A stretch of 64,000 nucleotides of DNA from Bdellovibrio sp. GT3 (GTDB lineage: Bacteria > Bdellovibrionota > Bdellovibrionia > Bdellovibrionales > Bdellovibrionaceae): the NCBI RefSeq assembly GCF_037996765.1, contig NZ_JBBNAD010000005.1, positions 900,001 to 964,000 of the forward strand, in the 5' to 3' direction. The notes under the pieces were generated by a model. That model ran no database searches. It saw only the letters and a list, made by a program, of their open reading frames with translations, and was not told the DNA's origin. This document shows, in pieces, positions 44,458 through 53,321 of the stretch. The stretch's first letter is position 1, and each line of letters starts with the position of its first letter. A program made the position numbers and the translations under genes.

Positions 44458-45618
44458 ATGAAAATGGCAAATAATCTTCAGTGTTTGAGTGCGTTCTTGG
44501 TGACTTTGTTGATGGCGGGATCCGTGGCAAATGCCCTGGATAACTACAAGGAATTCCGCCGGGACCGCTGGGATTTTGAGTTGGGCACCAATTTCTTTTA
44601 TTCAACTGCCAATTACGAAACCTTTGGTGACGGCAGTAGTAACCTAACCAGTGGAAACCATTACCAACTTTTGGATGTGGATTTCAGCACCCGTTATATG
44701 CCTTCCAGAACCTGGTCGGTTTTTGGTTCTGGAACATTCAGTTCAGCAGAAAGCAAAAACTCCGTCGCAACGCGCACGAATACGAGCTTTTCAGATGTGA
44801 TGGGGGGCTTTGATTTTCTTGCCTATGACGGAATTGTGCAGCTCGTGCCAGAGTTCGGGATTTTGGTTCCACTGCAGGAGGTTGATCCTGCCGGAGATGA
44901 TGCTCTAAATTCGGAGGGTGTTTTCGAGCTTTGGGGGCGTTTGATAGCGCAAAAAGACTTTGGATCTGCGCGAATTTACGGATGGGCGGGATTTGACTAC
45001 CGCGCCGACGGAAGATCTTCTTTGGTGCCTTGGGGAGGTGGTTTGCAGCTAAAAGCAAATGCCTTCAAATTTGGTGGAGAGATCCTTGGTAGTCAGTCAG
45101 TGACTGATGATACCGACACCAGCAAACAATATGTTCGCAATGCTTATCTTCAAAACGTAAACGCTGGCTCATATAAGTTCTATTCAGTAAATCCTTCTTC
45201 GATTGATACACTTTTTTACGCGACATGGATGGTGAGTTCGAAGTGGACGATGCAGGTCAACGGTGGAACGACTATTGCGGGAGAGAACGCAGCGGCGGGA
45301 TATCACGTGGGTGGATTTATTCGTTATAGCTTTGATATGTCAGAGGGCTACCATCAAGAGTCGTATCCGCTGTATAACACTCCTCCTTCTTCTCCAGCAA
45401 CCACGGCTCCCTCAGGGAAATCGAATATGTACAATCGTTCTGACTCTGAAATCAGCACGCCCAATACGCGTCAGTTTCGTGAGGCGACGGATGATGGCGT
45501 GGATCAAAGTCAATTCAAGCCACGCCCTACAAAAAAGAAAAAGAAATCCAACGTGAATATTCAAGAGCAATTGGATCGTACGGAGTTCGAAGTGGAGTTA
45601 AAGCGCGGAGGCAACTAG
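44458..45618 (+). CDS. Exported probable beta-barrel protein with charged C-terminal tail
   Basis: 386 residues with a signal peptide (ending VANA). Residues ~35-300 are Tyr/Phe/Gly-rich alternating strands (WDFELGTNFFYSTANY; WGRLIAQKDFGSARIYGWAG; YHVGGFIRYSFDM), as in outer-membrane barrels. Residues ~305-386 are a Pro/Ser/Thr linker and a Lys-rich tail (RPTKKKKKSNVNIQEQ), unusual after a barrel. The tail may reach the periplasm and bind peptidoglycan or a partner. The 3' end overlaps the convergent DUF167 gene by 21 nt. Confidence 0.7.
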   Translation: MKMANNLQCLSAFLVTLLMAGSVANALDNYKEFRRDRWDFELGTNFFYSTANYETFGDGSSNLTSGNHYQLLDVDFSTRYMPSRTWSVFGSGTFSSAESKNSVATRTNTSFSDVMGGFDFLAYDGIVQLVPEFGILVPLQEVDPAGDDALNSEGVFELWGRLIAQKDFGSARIYGWAGFDYRADGRSSLVPWGGGLQLKANAFKFGGEILGSQSVTDDTDTSKQYVRNAYLQNVNAGSYKFYSVNPSSIDTLFYATWMVSSKWTMQVNGGTTIAGENAAAGYHVGGFIRYSFDMSEGYHQESYPLYNTPPSSPATTAPSGKSNMYNRSDSEISTPNTRQFREATDDGVDQSQFKPRPTKKKKKSNVNIQEQLDRTEFEVELKRGGN

Positions 45619-45885
45619 CTTCTCGGCGTCATCTTTGCTGATGCCGGTTATCTCCACAACTTTGTGGCGACCAGTTTCGCCCTTTACGAGGGAAATATTT
45701 CGTTTTGCGACTTTGAATAATTTTGCCAGGTAGTTGATAAGTTCCGCATTGGCTTCGCCATCAACAGGCGGGGCGGAGACTTTAATTTTCAGCTCACCAT
45801 TGTGGTTGCCGACGACTTGATTCTTGGAGGACTTGGGTTGAATAAAAAGGTGGAGTCTGACTCCACCTTTAATTTCCTCTATCAC
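45598..45885 (-). CDS. DUF167 (UPF0235, YggU-like) protein
   Basis: 95 residues matching the whole DUF167 domain: VRLHLFIQPKSSKNQV, ELKIKVSAPPVDGEANAELI, LVKGETGRHKVVEI. A conserved small protein of unknown biochemical role, often encoded near yggS/proC/yggT. Here it is the last gene of the yggS-proC-divIVA operon, 8 nt after divIVA, which fits that association. Confidence 0.9.
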   Translation of the reverse strand: MIEEIKGGVRLHLFIQPKSSKNQVVGNHNGELKIKVSAPPVDGEANAELINYLAKLFKVAKRNISLVKGETGRHKVVEITGISKDDAEKLVASAL

Positions 45886-45893
45886 AGACGGGA

Positions 45894-46445
45894 CTATTCA
45901 GCGGATAGCGGGGATACGTTCGTTGAACGATTGCCACCGTTATTGCCAACAGTCGTGTTGTTCGTAAAGGTTTGGTTTTGCAAATGCATTTGCGGCATGT
46001 ATTTTTCGCCTTGTTCAAGCAAAGAAAGATGAGCTTGTGCCAATGCTTTCAAGTTTGCCTCAAACTGCATGCGCGCACGTTTTAGCTCGTTCACCTCTTG
46101 ATACATTTTCTTCAAAGAATCACGGGAATCACGAGTGATGATTTCCGCCTTTTGATTGGCGTCTGCCGTGATAAGTTTGGCTTCGCGTTCTGCATCCTGG
46201 CGCAAGCGGTCTGCCATCTGAGTTGCAGTTGCAATCGTGTCTTTAAGAACTTGATCACGTTCTTTGTATTCCATCAGGGAAAGTTCTTTTTCGCGAAGTG
46301 CTTCTTTAAGTGAATTGCGATCCTGAATCAGGGCTTCCATTTGCGCGGCGACCTGTTGGAGGAAATCCATAACCTCATCAGTGTCGAGACCCATCATTTT
46401 TTTACCAAATGATTTATGAGCTATATCAATGGGTGTGATCTTCAT
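45894..46445 (-). CDS. divIVA: DivIVA-domain cell-pole/division protein
   Basis: 183 residues. The N-terminal DivIVA lipid-binding motif (ITPIDIAHKSFGKKMMGLDTDEVMDFL when read across residues 3-29) is followed by a long coiled coil (~30-145) and a flexible Asn/Thr/Ser-rich tail. DivIVA proteins gather at negatively curved membrane, and in B. bacteriovorus DivIVA affects progeny shape in filament septation. The gene lies between proC and DUF167 on the same strand, echoing the ylm-divIVA arrangement of Gram-positives. The ATG is preceded by GGAGG. Confidence 0.9.
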   Translation of the reverse strand: MKITPIDIAHKSFGKKMMGLDTDEVMDFLQQVAAQMEALIQDRNSLKEALREKELSLMEYKERDQVLKDTIATATQMADRLRQDAEREAKLITADANQKAEIITRDSRDSLKKMYQEVNELKRARMQFEANLKALAQAHLSLLEQGEKYMPQMHLQNQTFTNNTTVGNNGGNRSTNVSPLSAE

Positions 46446-46506
46446 TTTGTTCCTCCTTGAACGCTATGAGATTAAGGATAAAAGTCGTTATAGGGACCCG
46501 GCAAGG

Positions 46507-47334
46507 TTATTTGATCTCCCGGGCCATTTCTTTGTTTCTCATCGCCGCTTTTTCAAAGCTGATGCGGAGAGCGCGTTCAATTTCGAGCTCTCTCATGGAC
46601 TGAAGTCCAGCTGCTGTGACGCCTTTTTTTGAAGTCACGCGAGCCTGAAGGTCCTCAACATTTTCACGGGCTTGTGCTGCCAGCAGGGAAGCTCCCACAA
46701 ATGTCTCAATGGTCATCACGCGTGCTTCTTCAAGAGAGAAGCCGTGTTCCTCGATCCAATCCTGCCAGTACATCATCATTTCAAATACGAATCCTGTTCC
46801 GCTGGAGCAGGAAATCATCAGAGCTTCGAATTGATCCTCGTCGCTCACTTTGATCACGCGACCCAGTGGAGTGAAAAGATCTTCCACAGTGCTGTCGAGT
46901 GCATTGTCATCGTCATCATTCAGGAGATAGCCAATGACTCCGCGGCCGATCACTGAAGGAGTGTTCGGCATCACGCGTGCAAGGCGAGCACCGTTAATGA
47001 AGCGCTCCAGTTTTTCCATGCGCACACCAGCGGCCACACTGACGACGATTTTATGTTCGTCAAAGGCTCTGCCGACCGGCTCCAAAGCTGTCAGTAAATC
47101 CTGAGGCTTAACGGCCAGAATGATGATGTCACAAGAATCGATAAGTTCTTCGTTATTAGAGAGGGAATTGATTTTAAACTGTTCAACCAGTTTGACCAGT
47201 TTTCCTTCTGATCTGTTGGTAGCGTAAATATTTTTAGCAGGTATTCCGCCTTCGATAAGGCCTTTGATCATGGCTTGCGCCATATTGCCTGCACCCAGAA
47301 ATCCGATTTTTTGAGTTTTGAGAAGTGGGTTCAT
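46507..47334 (-). CDS. proC: Pyrroline-5-carboxylate reductase
   Basis: 275 residues. The Rossmann NAD(P) motif is KIGFLGAGNMAQAMIKGL (~10-27). The family block includes ARVMPNTPSVIGRGV and the C-terminal ARVTSKKGVTAAGLQSM. It reduces pyrroline-5-carboxylate to proline. It lies 79 nt after yggS and 61 nt before divIVA on the same strand; this pairing of proC and yggS is common in bacteria. Confidence 0.95.
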   Translation of the reverse strand: MNPLLKTQKIGFLGAGNMAQAMIKGLIEGGIPAKNIYATNRSEGKLVKLVEQFKINSLSNNEELIDSCDIIILAVKPQDLLTALEPVGRAFDEHKIVVSVAAGVRMEKLERFINGARLARVMPNTPSVIGRGVIGYLLNDDDDNALDSTVEDLFTPLGRVIKVSDEDQFEALMISCSSGTGFVFEMMMYWQDWIEEHGFSLEEARVMTIETFVGASLLAAQARENVEDLQARVTSKKGVTAAGLQSMRELEIERALRISFEKAAMRNKEMAREIK

Positions 47335-47413
47335 AGAATCATCCTACCTTTAGCAAAGGCGTTCGCCAAATGAATTCATCCACTATGTCAGACTCCGCAG
47401 GGGGAGCTTTCGG

Positions 47414-48064
47414 TTAATCCCGGGCGCCAAAAAGAATTGTGCCCAAGCGAACCAGGGTGGCGCCTTCCTGGATGGCCACTTTGTAGTCGTTGCTGGTGCC
47501 CATGGAGAGTGTTTTTAGCGGGTGTCTTTCGGTATCAGTTGCTTTGGCAAGATTCCCTTGCAGTTCCTTGAGCTCGATAAAGTAACGACGCACCTCTTCG
47601 CCACTTTCAGTCAGGGGTGGCATGGTCATCAGGCCATCGATGGTAAGGTGGGGCAGCTGGCAGATCTCAGCCCATCTTTGAATGACGGTTTGCTTGTCAA
47701 AGCCAGTTTTGCTTTCTTCGTGCGCCAGGTTTACCTGAATCAGAATTCTTTGGGTCACATTCTTGGCTTCACATTGGCGATTGAGTGTTTGTGCCAGTTC
47801 CAGTGAGTCCACGGAGTGAATCAGGTGGAATTGACCAACCACGTGTTTGGCTTTGTTTTTCTGAAGGTGTCCGATGAGGTGCCACTCAATATCTGTCAGA
47901 TCCTTCAATTGCTCTTTTTTGTCCAACGCCTCTTGAACGTAGTTTTCTCCAAAGCGGCGCTGGCCCTGATTGTAAAGATCGCGGATCTTTGCAACGGGTT
48001 GAAGTTTTGAAACCGCGAGAATTTTGTCGGCGCCGATCTCGGCACGGATTTCTTGAAAGCTCAT
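47414..48064 (-). CDS. yggS: YggS-family PLP homeostasis protein (YlmE/PLPBP-like)
   Basis: 216 residues, type III-fold PLP-binding protein. The PLP Lys is in LAVSKLQP (~19). RRFGENYVQEA, WHLIGHLQKNKAKHV and a C-terminal SMGTSNDYKVAIQEGATLVRLGTILFG complete the family pattern. It binds pyridoxal phosphate and affects vitamin B6 and amino-acid balance, with no known catalysis. First gene of the four-gene operon. Confidence 0.94.
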   Translation of the reverse strand: MSFQEIRAEIGADKILAVSKLQPVAKIRDLYNQGQRRFGENYVQEALDKKEQLKDLTDIEWHLIGHLQKNKAKHVVGQFHLIHSVDSLELAQTLNRQCEAKNVTQRILIQVNLAHEESKTGFDKQTVIQRWAEICQLPHLTIDGLMTMPPLTESGEEVRRYFIELKELQGNLAKATDTERHPLKTLSMGTSNDYKVAIQEGATLVRLGTILFGARD

Positions 48065-48168
48065 GATTCAAAACCTAACAACCTTTATTCAAAACATCCA
48101 CCGATGGCGCAATGCCGCGTCGTTAATTCATTGAAATTCACAAAATAAATACCATCGCTACTTTTTTA

Positions 48169-48197
48169 TTGACGGGGGTTGGGGGTGCTCCTATAAC
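48169..48197 (+). promoter_or_regulatory. Near-consensus sigma-70 promoter
   Basis: TTGACG (48169-48174), 17-bp spacer, TATAAC (48192-48197). The predicted transcript start (~48204) coincides with the ATG at 48205, so the mRNA for the Y1-like protein may be leaderless or nearly so. Confidence 0.65.
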
Positions 48198-48204
48198 ATG
48201 TTTC

Positions 48205-48732
48205 ATGTATAGCTCCTCCCGAATGGCGACATACAAATCTCACGACCCTCGGCTGCGTCTTTTGAGGCAGTTCGGGGGCGCGCTTTTAAAGAATAGCAAT
48301 GCAAAATCAGCGAGGCCCATCAGCACCAAACACGCGATGCATGTGGTTCTTTGTTCTTCGCAAGCGGTGGGCGATTTTTCTTTCAGAAATTCCAGAAATT
48401 GGAAGCGAATCACAGAAATTCTGGTTCAGCAGGCGCAAAAGTATCGTGTGGAATTGCACGAGCAGGTCAATGGCGGCGATCAGCTGCAGATTTTGATCAA
48501 AGTTAAAAGCCGGGATTCATTCAATGGTTTTATCAGAGCCATCAGTGGGATGATTTCAATGGCGGTCACCGGTGCCGCAAAGACACGGGCTTTGAAAACA
48601 AAGTTTTGGAGCTATCGTCCGTGGAGTCGGGTAGTGCGATTGGTTCGCGGCTACCGAATTCAAGTGGATGAGGTTGTGCAGCAGTATGTTTTTGAATTGC
48701 GAACAGCGAAGCCCCGCAGGGCTCCAGCCTGA
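48205..48732 (+). CDS. Y1 (REP-associated) transposase-like protein lacking HUH
   Basis: The start is ATG 48205, right after a sigma-70 promoter; ATG 48223 is an alternative and neither has a Shine-Dalgarno. 175 residues follow the IS200/TnpA_REP plan: an opening Lys-His-Ala-Met-His-Val strand, the helix RNWKRITEILVQQAQKYRVE, then the strand that normally carries HUH, here GGDQLQILIKV with Gln-Leu-Gln instead of His-x-His. FNGFIRAISGMISMAVTGA and FWSYRPWSRVVR follow. The nucleophile Tyr position is uncertain. It is probably a non-transposing, domesticated derivative. Confidence 0.65.
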   Translation: MYSSSRMATYKSHDPRLRLLRQFGGALLKNSNAKSARPISTKHAMHVVLCSSQAVGDFSFRNSRNWKRITEILVQQAQKYRVELHEQVNGGDQLQILIKVKSRDSFNGFIRAISGMISMAVTGAAKTRALKTKFWSYRPWSRVVRLVRGYRIQVDEVVQQYVFELRTAKPRRAPA

Positions 48733-48738
48733 TTCTTG

Positions 48739-49314
48739 CTAAATTTGTGCGAGCAGGTTTTTAACCATTTGCACGGGAAGTCCCACGACGTTGTCGAAGG
48801 GGCCTTTATATTTTTCTACAAATTTTCCACCCAAACCCTGAATGCCATAGGCACCCGCCTTGTCCATGGGCTCGCCGGTTTCAATGTAGGTCCAGATTTC
48901 CTGGTCCGTCAGATTCCTGAAATAAACTATTGTCGTTTCAATTTGAGACAGTTCTTTCCCTGTTGCCGAGTCGATGATGCAAACTCCGGTCTGGACTTCG
49001 TGAGAGTTTCCAGACAATCGTCGGAGCATATTATAGGCATCTTGTTTGTCAGATGGCTTTCCTTGCAATTCACCGGCAACGATAACTTCGGTGTCGGCGG
49101 AAATGAGAGTAAACTCCTGTTCTTTACTGGACTTTAGGTGAGCAAATGCCGCTCTCGCCTTACGTCTGGCAATGTCCAAAATTTGCTCGCTGGCATTCAG
49201 GTTTTTGTCAGGAATTTCCGATACTTTAACTGATGCTACGTCGAATGAAAAACCAGCTTCTTGAAGCAGTTGTTTTCGGCGTGGGGACTCGGAAGCCAGT
49301 ATCAATGTTTTCAT
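48739..49314 (-). CDS. maf: Maf-family nucleoside triphosphate pyrophosphatase
   Basis: 191 residues with the N-terminal ILASESPRRKQLLQEAG (family signature SxSPRR), the catalytic Asp in LISADTEVIVAGE, GKPSDKQDAYNMLRRLSG and the ETGEPMDKAGAYGIQG block. It hydrolyses non-canonical or canonical NTPs (dTTP/UTP type, or m7GTP) to monophosphates. Its stop lies 6 nt from the convergent Y1-like gene. Confidence 0.95.
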   Translation of the reverse strand: MKTLILASESPRRKQLLQEAGFSFDVASVKVSEIPDKNLNASEQILDIARRKARAAFAHLKSSKEQEFTLISADTEVIVAGELQGKPSDKQDAYNMLRRLSGNSHEVQTGVCIIDSATGKELSQIETTIVYFRNLTDQEIWTYIETGEPMDKAGAYGIQGLGGKFVEKYKGPFDNVVGLPVQMVKNLLAQI

Positions 49315-49343
49315 GAGTCTGAATTAAACACAAAGAGGCCAAA

Positions 49344-50252
49344 ATGGGAAGCGCAGAGTTAATGCTGATTTTGGGTCTGCTCCTAGCAGGAGTAGCGGTC
49401 TTCCTATTCGTGAATTCCATCTTTGCCAGCAACGCAGACAAGCAGCAGTTGTCCTGGGCGAATAACGACGAACCGGCAAAATCGAAAAATCCGATTATTA
49501 ACTTTTCACGTCCCTTGGTGCATCAGTTCACTTTGCAGCACGCATTAAGAATTCGCAGTGAAGGCTATCGCAAGAAAGTTCGCAGGTACATCAAGACCTC
49601 CGGATTGTCGCAGGAGCTGAACGAGGACGAGTTCATTGGTTTGCAGCTTTTGTGGGGCGTGATGTTCCCGATTTTCCTTTTGATCATGAACTTCTCACTG
49701 CAACTGGGGCTTTCGTGGTACATGTGTGTGGGTGTGGGGTTGATTGGTTTTTATCTTCCGCAAATTCACTCAACCGGTGAAAAGAAAAAACGTGAGTTGT
49801 CTGTTCGCGCTGATTTGCCATTCTTCATTGATCTGTTGGCATTGTCGGTTGAGGCCGGTCTGGACTTTTTCTCGGCGATTCAAAAAATCGTGGATAAGGC
49901 TCAGGGAACAAAAAGCGTGCTGGCGGATGAGTTCTCGATTGTTTTGAAAGATATTAAAATCGGTTCTTCAAAAACTCAGGCTCTGAAGGAGATGAGTGAG
50001 CGTCTGGACATGAACGAGATTACAAGTTTTGTTGCCGTGTTGATCGATGCCGAGGCGACGGGGGCCAGTATTTCGCAGGTTCTGAAGGATCAGTCAGAAC
50101 AAATGCGTATGGAGCGCTTTGTGCGCGCGGAAAAGGCCGGTGCGAAAGCATCTCAGGCGATTCTGATCCCTTTGATGTTATTTATTTTGCCAGCCGTGTT
50201 CATTATGGTTTTTGGACCGGTTGCGATTTCATTTATGTATGGGCCGAAGTAA
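49344..50252 (+). CDS. tadC: TadC-like type II secretion F-domain membrane protein
   Basis: 302 residues. An N-terminal membrane helix (~5-25), a pair of helices (~105-140) and a C-terminal helix (~275-298) flank a T2SSF domain (~155-285; LPFFIDLLALSVEAGLDFFSAI). This is the inner-membrane platform subunit of Tad (Flp) pilus machines. No TadA ATPase, TadB or pilin gene is in the window. AGAGG precedes the ATG. Its stop overlaps the next start (TAATG), opening a six-gene operon. Confidence 0.85.
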   Translation: MGSAELMLILGLLLAGVAVFLFVNSIFASNADKQQLSWANNDEPAKSKNPIINFSRPLVHQFTLQHALRIRSEGYRKKVRRYIKTSGLSQELNEDEFIGLQLLWGVMFPIFLLIMNFSLQLGLSWYMCVGVGLIGFYLPQIHSTGEKKKRELSVRADLPFFIDLLALSVEAGLDFFSAIQKIVDKAQGTKSVLADEFSIVLKDIKIGSSKTQALKEMSERLDMNEITSFVAVLIDAEATGASISQVLKDQSEQMRMERFVRAEKAGAKASQAILIPLMLFILPAVFIMVFGPVAISFMYGPK

Positions 50253-50602
50253 TGATGAAGAAGCTTGAGAACGCCACAACCAAAGCCACACTGATTCCGA
50301 ATCTGGAAGTCGCAGACACGTTCCAGACTCGTGGTGTGGGTTTATTGGGTCGCAGTTCTTTGGCGGAAGATCAGGCATTGTGGATTCTTAGATGCAATAG
50401 CATCCATACATTTTTCATGAAGTTCGCAATTGATTGCGTATTTGTGGATAAGAAAATGAAAGTAAAAGCCGTGCGCAGAAATATTAAGCCATGGAGATTG
50501 GTGCTTCCGGTATGGGGAGCAAGCTCAGTGGTGGAGATGGCTTCAGGGGTTAGCAGCAAGTTGAATATCAACGTGGGAGATCAACTCAATGTGGGCGCTT
50601 AG
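50252..50602 (+). CDS. DUF192 protein
   Basis: 116 residues, the DUF192 domain: VADTFQTRGVGLLGRSSLAEDQALWI, then the typical SIHTFFMKFAIDCVFVD, VLPVWGASSVVEMASG, and INVGDQL. Homologues are often exported, but no signal peptide is visible here. Function is unknown. It overlaps tadC by 1 nt and the first FHA gene by 14 nt, so all three are translationally coupled. Confidence 0.85.
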   Translation: MMKKLENATTKATLIPNLEVADTFQTRGVGLLGRSSLAEDQALWILRCNSIHTFFMKFAIDCVFVDKKMKVKAVRRNIKPWRLVLPVWGASSVVEMASGVSSKLNINVGDQLNVGA

Positions 50603-52220
50603 AATTTTGTCCGGCCCGCAAGCCGGAGGCATTTTAGAGCTTAAGATGGGCCGAAATCTGGTCGGTCGGGCTCCGCAATGTGATGTCAAAATCACCAGCC
50701 CTGGTGTTTCCAAAGAACACAGTGAAATCGTTGTTTACAGCGACAAGATTGTCGTCACGGATTTGAAATCAAGTAATGGTACATATTTAAACGGTGTGCG
50801 TATGCAGACCGGTTTGATGCGTTTGGGTGATAAGCTGGGCATTCATGATGTTCTGGTGGATATCATTCCAGCGCCGGAAAAACGTCCTCAAGCGCCAGCG
50901 CAAACTCCCATGATGGCTCAAGCCGGTTATGGAATTCCGCAAAATATGCCGGGAATGCCTCAGCCAATGGGGATGCCGCAACCTATGATGGGTGCGGATA
51001 TGAATGGAGCTCCTCCAGAGGCGGCACCAGCTTATAATGCAGGTGGTGTGAAGGCTCTTTGGGATAAGTTCCTGGATTATTTGGATCGTGTGGCTTTGCC
51101 GGGTGTCTATAAAATTCCAACTTACCTGGAATTCCGCATGGTATTGCTGGGTTTCGTGGTGATCTTTATCTTTGTGACGACTTTGCTGGCGATGATTCCG
51201 ATGGTGCAAATCACCAGAGCAAGTATCATCACCGAAAGTAAGCGTCGTGCGGCGTCCATTGCCAGAACTTTGGCAACTATCAATCAAGCGGCACTTTTGC
51301 AAAACAGCTATTCCTCATTGACCACCAATCAAGCGGAGTCAGAGGACGGCGTAACCCAGGTTCTGATTGTTCAACAATCTGATGGAATGATTCTGGCTCC
51401 GGCATCGCGTGCCGGTACCACTCCTGATTTGCCTTTCGTGCATCAGGCCCGCCGTGAGATGCGACCGGAAGCGGTTGAGGTGGATTCCTCCACTATTGGG
51501 GCAAGTTTCCCGATCGGTTTGTTTGATCCAAGCACAGGTGAGCAATCGGTGAAGGCCCATGCAATTGTTCTTTACGACATTGGCAGTATGGCTTTCGATG
51601 ATGGCCGTGCGATCAGTTTATTCATGCAAACTCTGGTGATTGCAACTCTGGTTGGATTGGTATTGTTCTTCTTTATGTACAAGTTGGTAGAGTACCCGCT
51701 GGTCACATTGAATCAACAGCTCGATGCCGCGATGAGAGACAAGAACGACAATACCAGTGTGGATTTCATCTTTCCGCCGCTTCAGGCGTTAATTGGAAAT
51801 ATCAACAGTCTTTTGACCCGCTATATTCATGGTGAGGGCGGAGCTGAGGCCGGTGGCATCGGTGGCTTCGTCAATAAAGATGGTGAGGCTGAGAACCTTG
51901 TTCAGTTGATCGGCTTTCCTTCAATTGCGATTTATAAAGACGGTCGTATTATGGCGGGAAGTCCTTCATTCAGCCAGATTGCGCGCACCGAGGTTTCGGC
52001 CTTGGTTGGCCAGCAGTATCAGGCAATTCCGGATGTGGCTTTACAGCAGAATCTGACAGATCTGATGGCCAGAACCCGTGAAAATCCTCGTGTGATTCAA
52101 ACAGATCAACTTGAATTCAATGGACACCCTTGTGTGCTGAGTTGTCAGGCCATGTCTTCGCAACCGCAGGAAGTGGATTACTTTGTAATCACGATTTCTC
52201 CTGCTGAGGGAGGTTCCTGA
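50589..52220 (+). CDS. Membrane FHA-domain sensor-like protein 1
   Basis: 543 residues. An N-terminal FHA domain (~1-95) carries the phospho-Thr-binding residues: GRAPQCD, VSKEHSEI and DLKSSNGTYLNG. A Pro/Met/Gln-rich linker (~98-150) leads to a first membrane helix (~182-204), a ~140-residue extracytoplasmic segment, a second helix (~343-366), a HAMP-like stretch and a C-terminal domain (~435-540) resembling PAS. The layout is that of a transmembrane sensor whose output is FHA binding and not a kinase. Confidence 0.85.
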   Translation: MWALRILSGPQAGGILELKMGRNLVGRAPQCDVKITSPGVSKEHSEIVVYSDKIVVTDLKSSNGTYLNGVRMQTGLMRLGDKLGIHDVLVDIIPAPEKRPQAPAQTPMMAQAGYGIPQNMPGMPQPMGMPQPMMGADMNGAPPEAAPAYNAGGVKALWDKFLDYLDRVALPGVYKIPTYLEFRMVLLGFVVIFIFVTTLLAMIPMVQITRASIITESKRRAASIARTLATINQAALLQNSYSSLTTNQAESEDGVTQVLIVQQSDGMILAPASRAGTTPDLPFVHQARREMRPEAVEVDSSTIGASFPIGLFDPSTGEQSVKAHAIVLYDIGSMAFDDGRAISLFMQTLVIATLVGLVLFFFMYKLVEYPLVTLNQQLDAAMRDKNDNTSVDFIFPPLQALIGNINSLLTRYIHGEGGAEAGGIGGFVNKDGEAENLVQLIGFPSIAIYKDGRIMAGSPSFSQIARTEVSALVGQQYQAIPDVALQQNLTDLMARTRENPRVIQTDQLEFNGHPCVLSCQAMSSQPQEVDYFVITISPAEGGS

Positions 52221-53320
52221 TGGGGGCGGCTCCTAAAGTGAAAGACACATTGAAGTTTGATATCGAGGTTATAAAAGGACCGCACAGCGGTCTTCGTCTG
52301 TCATTTACCGGTGGTGCTGCCAAGATTGGCCGTGGCCCGGAGAATGATATCGTATTGGCGAATGATCCGCGTATCAGTCGTCAGCACGCGGAAATTCGTC
52401 AGCGTGGAAACGAATTCCTGATCGTCAACTTAAGTCAAAAGAACTTCGTCATGTTGAATGGCGAAAGCGTTCAGTCCGAAATCCTGAATAAGGGTTCGGT
52501 GATTCAAGTGGGTGATTCTGAAATCCGCTTTACACCAGAAGCTGCAGTGGTGGAGCCGGTAATTCCGGCGATGCCTTCAGTTCCCGATGTGCCGCCAGTT
52601 CCGGTTTTGAAACCAATGGCGCCACAAGGAATTCCAAATATGCCAGCGGCCGGTCGCCCACAAGTGCCGACAGGTCATGTGCGCCCGCAAATGCCAATGG
52701 GGCAACCTCAACCAGGTGCGAATCAGTATCGTCAGGCACGACCGGCGGCCGGGGCTGCAGGTGGTGGATTGCTGTCAAACCCACGTGTGCGCTTCTATGC
52801 CATTGTTGCAGTTCTTGGATTGGTTGCGTGGTTCCTGCTTTCACCTTCCAAAAAAGGTGCGGCAAAAGATCCGAATGCATTCAGATCATCTGCAATCAGT
52901 ATGCAGGATGTATCTGACGCTGAAAAACGCACGGAAGAACTACGAGCCATCAAAAAAGAAAAGTATGATTCAGTTCAATACAAACGTGCTCAGGAAAACT
53001 TCATCCGTGGTTTCCGTGATTTCCAGCAAGGGCAGTATGCAAGAGCCCGCGAGTCTTTCCAGGTGGTTCTGAATCTGGATCCGGAAAATGAACTGGCAAA
53101 ACGCTACTATCATCTTTCCAAGATCAAGTTTGATGAACTGGTTAAGTTTAACCTTATCCAGGGTGCACGCTATAGAGAAAAGAAGAACTGGCGCATGTGT
53201 CAGTCCAACTATTCCAATGTGATTACGATGTTACAAAGTCGCCGCGATGACCCAAGTTACAAAGAGGCCAAGCAGTTTTATGAGGAATGCACTTTGAATC
53301 TGGAAGGAGGACGACTCTAG
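52220..53320 (+). CDS. Membrane FHA-domain/TPR protein 2
   Basis: 366 residues. An FHA domain (~12-100; IGRGPENDIVL, ISRQHAEIRQRGN, and Lys-Asn-Phe-Val in place of the usual Ser-Asn-Gly-Thr) is followed by a Pro/Gln-rich linker (~110-180), one membrane helix (~192-208) and a TPR-type domain (~245-330; FRDFQQGQYARARESFQVVL). The replaced SNGT loop may weaken phospho-Thr reading. The ATG overlaps the previous stop by 1 nt. Confidence 0.85.
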   Translation: MGAAPKVKDTLKFDIEVIKGPHSGLRLSFTGGAAKIGRGPENDIVLANDPRISRQHAEIRQRGNEFLIVNLSQKNFVMLNGESVQSEILNKGSVIQVGDSEIRFTPEAAVVEPVIPAMPSVPDVPPVPVLKPMAPQGIPNMPAAGRPQVPTGHVRPQMPMGQPQPGANQYRQARPAAGAAGGGLLSNPRVRFYAIVAVLGLVAWFLLSPSKKGAAKDPNAFRSSAISMQDVSDAEKRTEELRAIKKEKYDSVQYKRAQENFIRGFRDFQQGQYARARESFQVVLNLDPENELAKRYYHLSKIKFDELVKFNLIQGARYREKKNWRMCQSNYSNVITMLQSRRDDPSYKEAKQFYEECTLNLEGGRL

Positions 53321-53321
53321 T

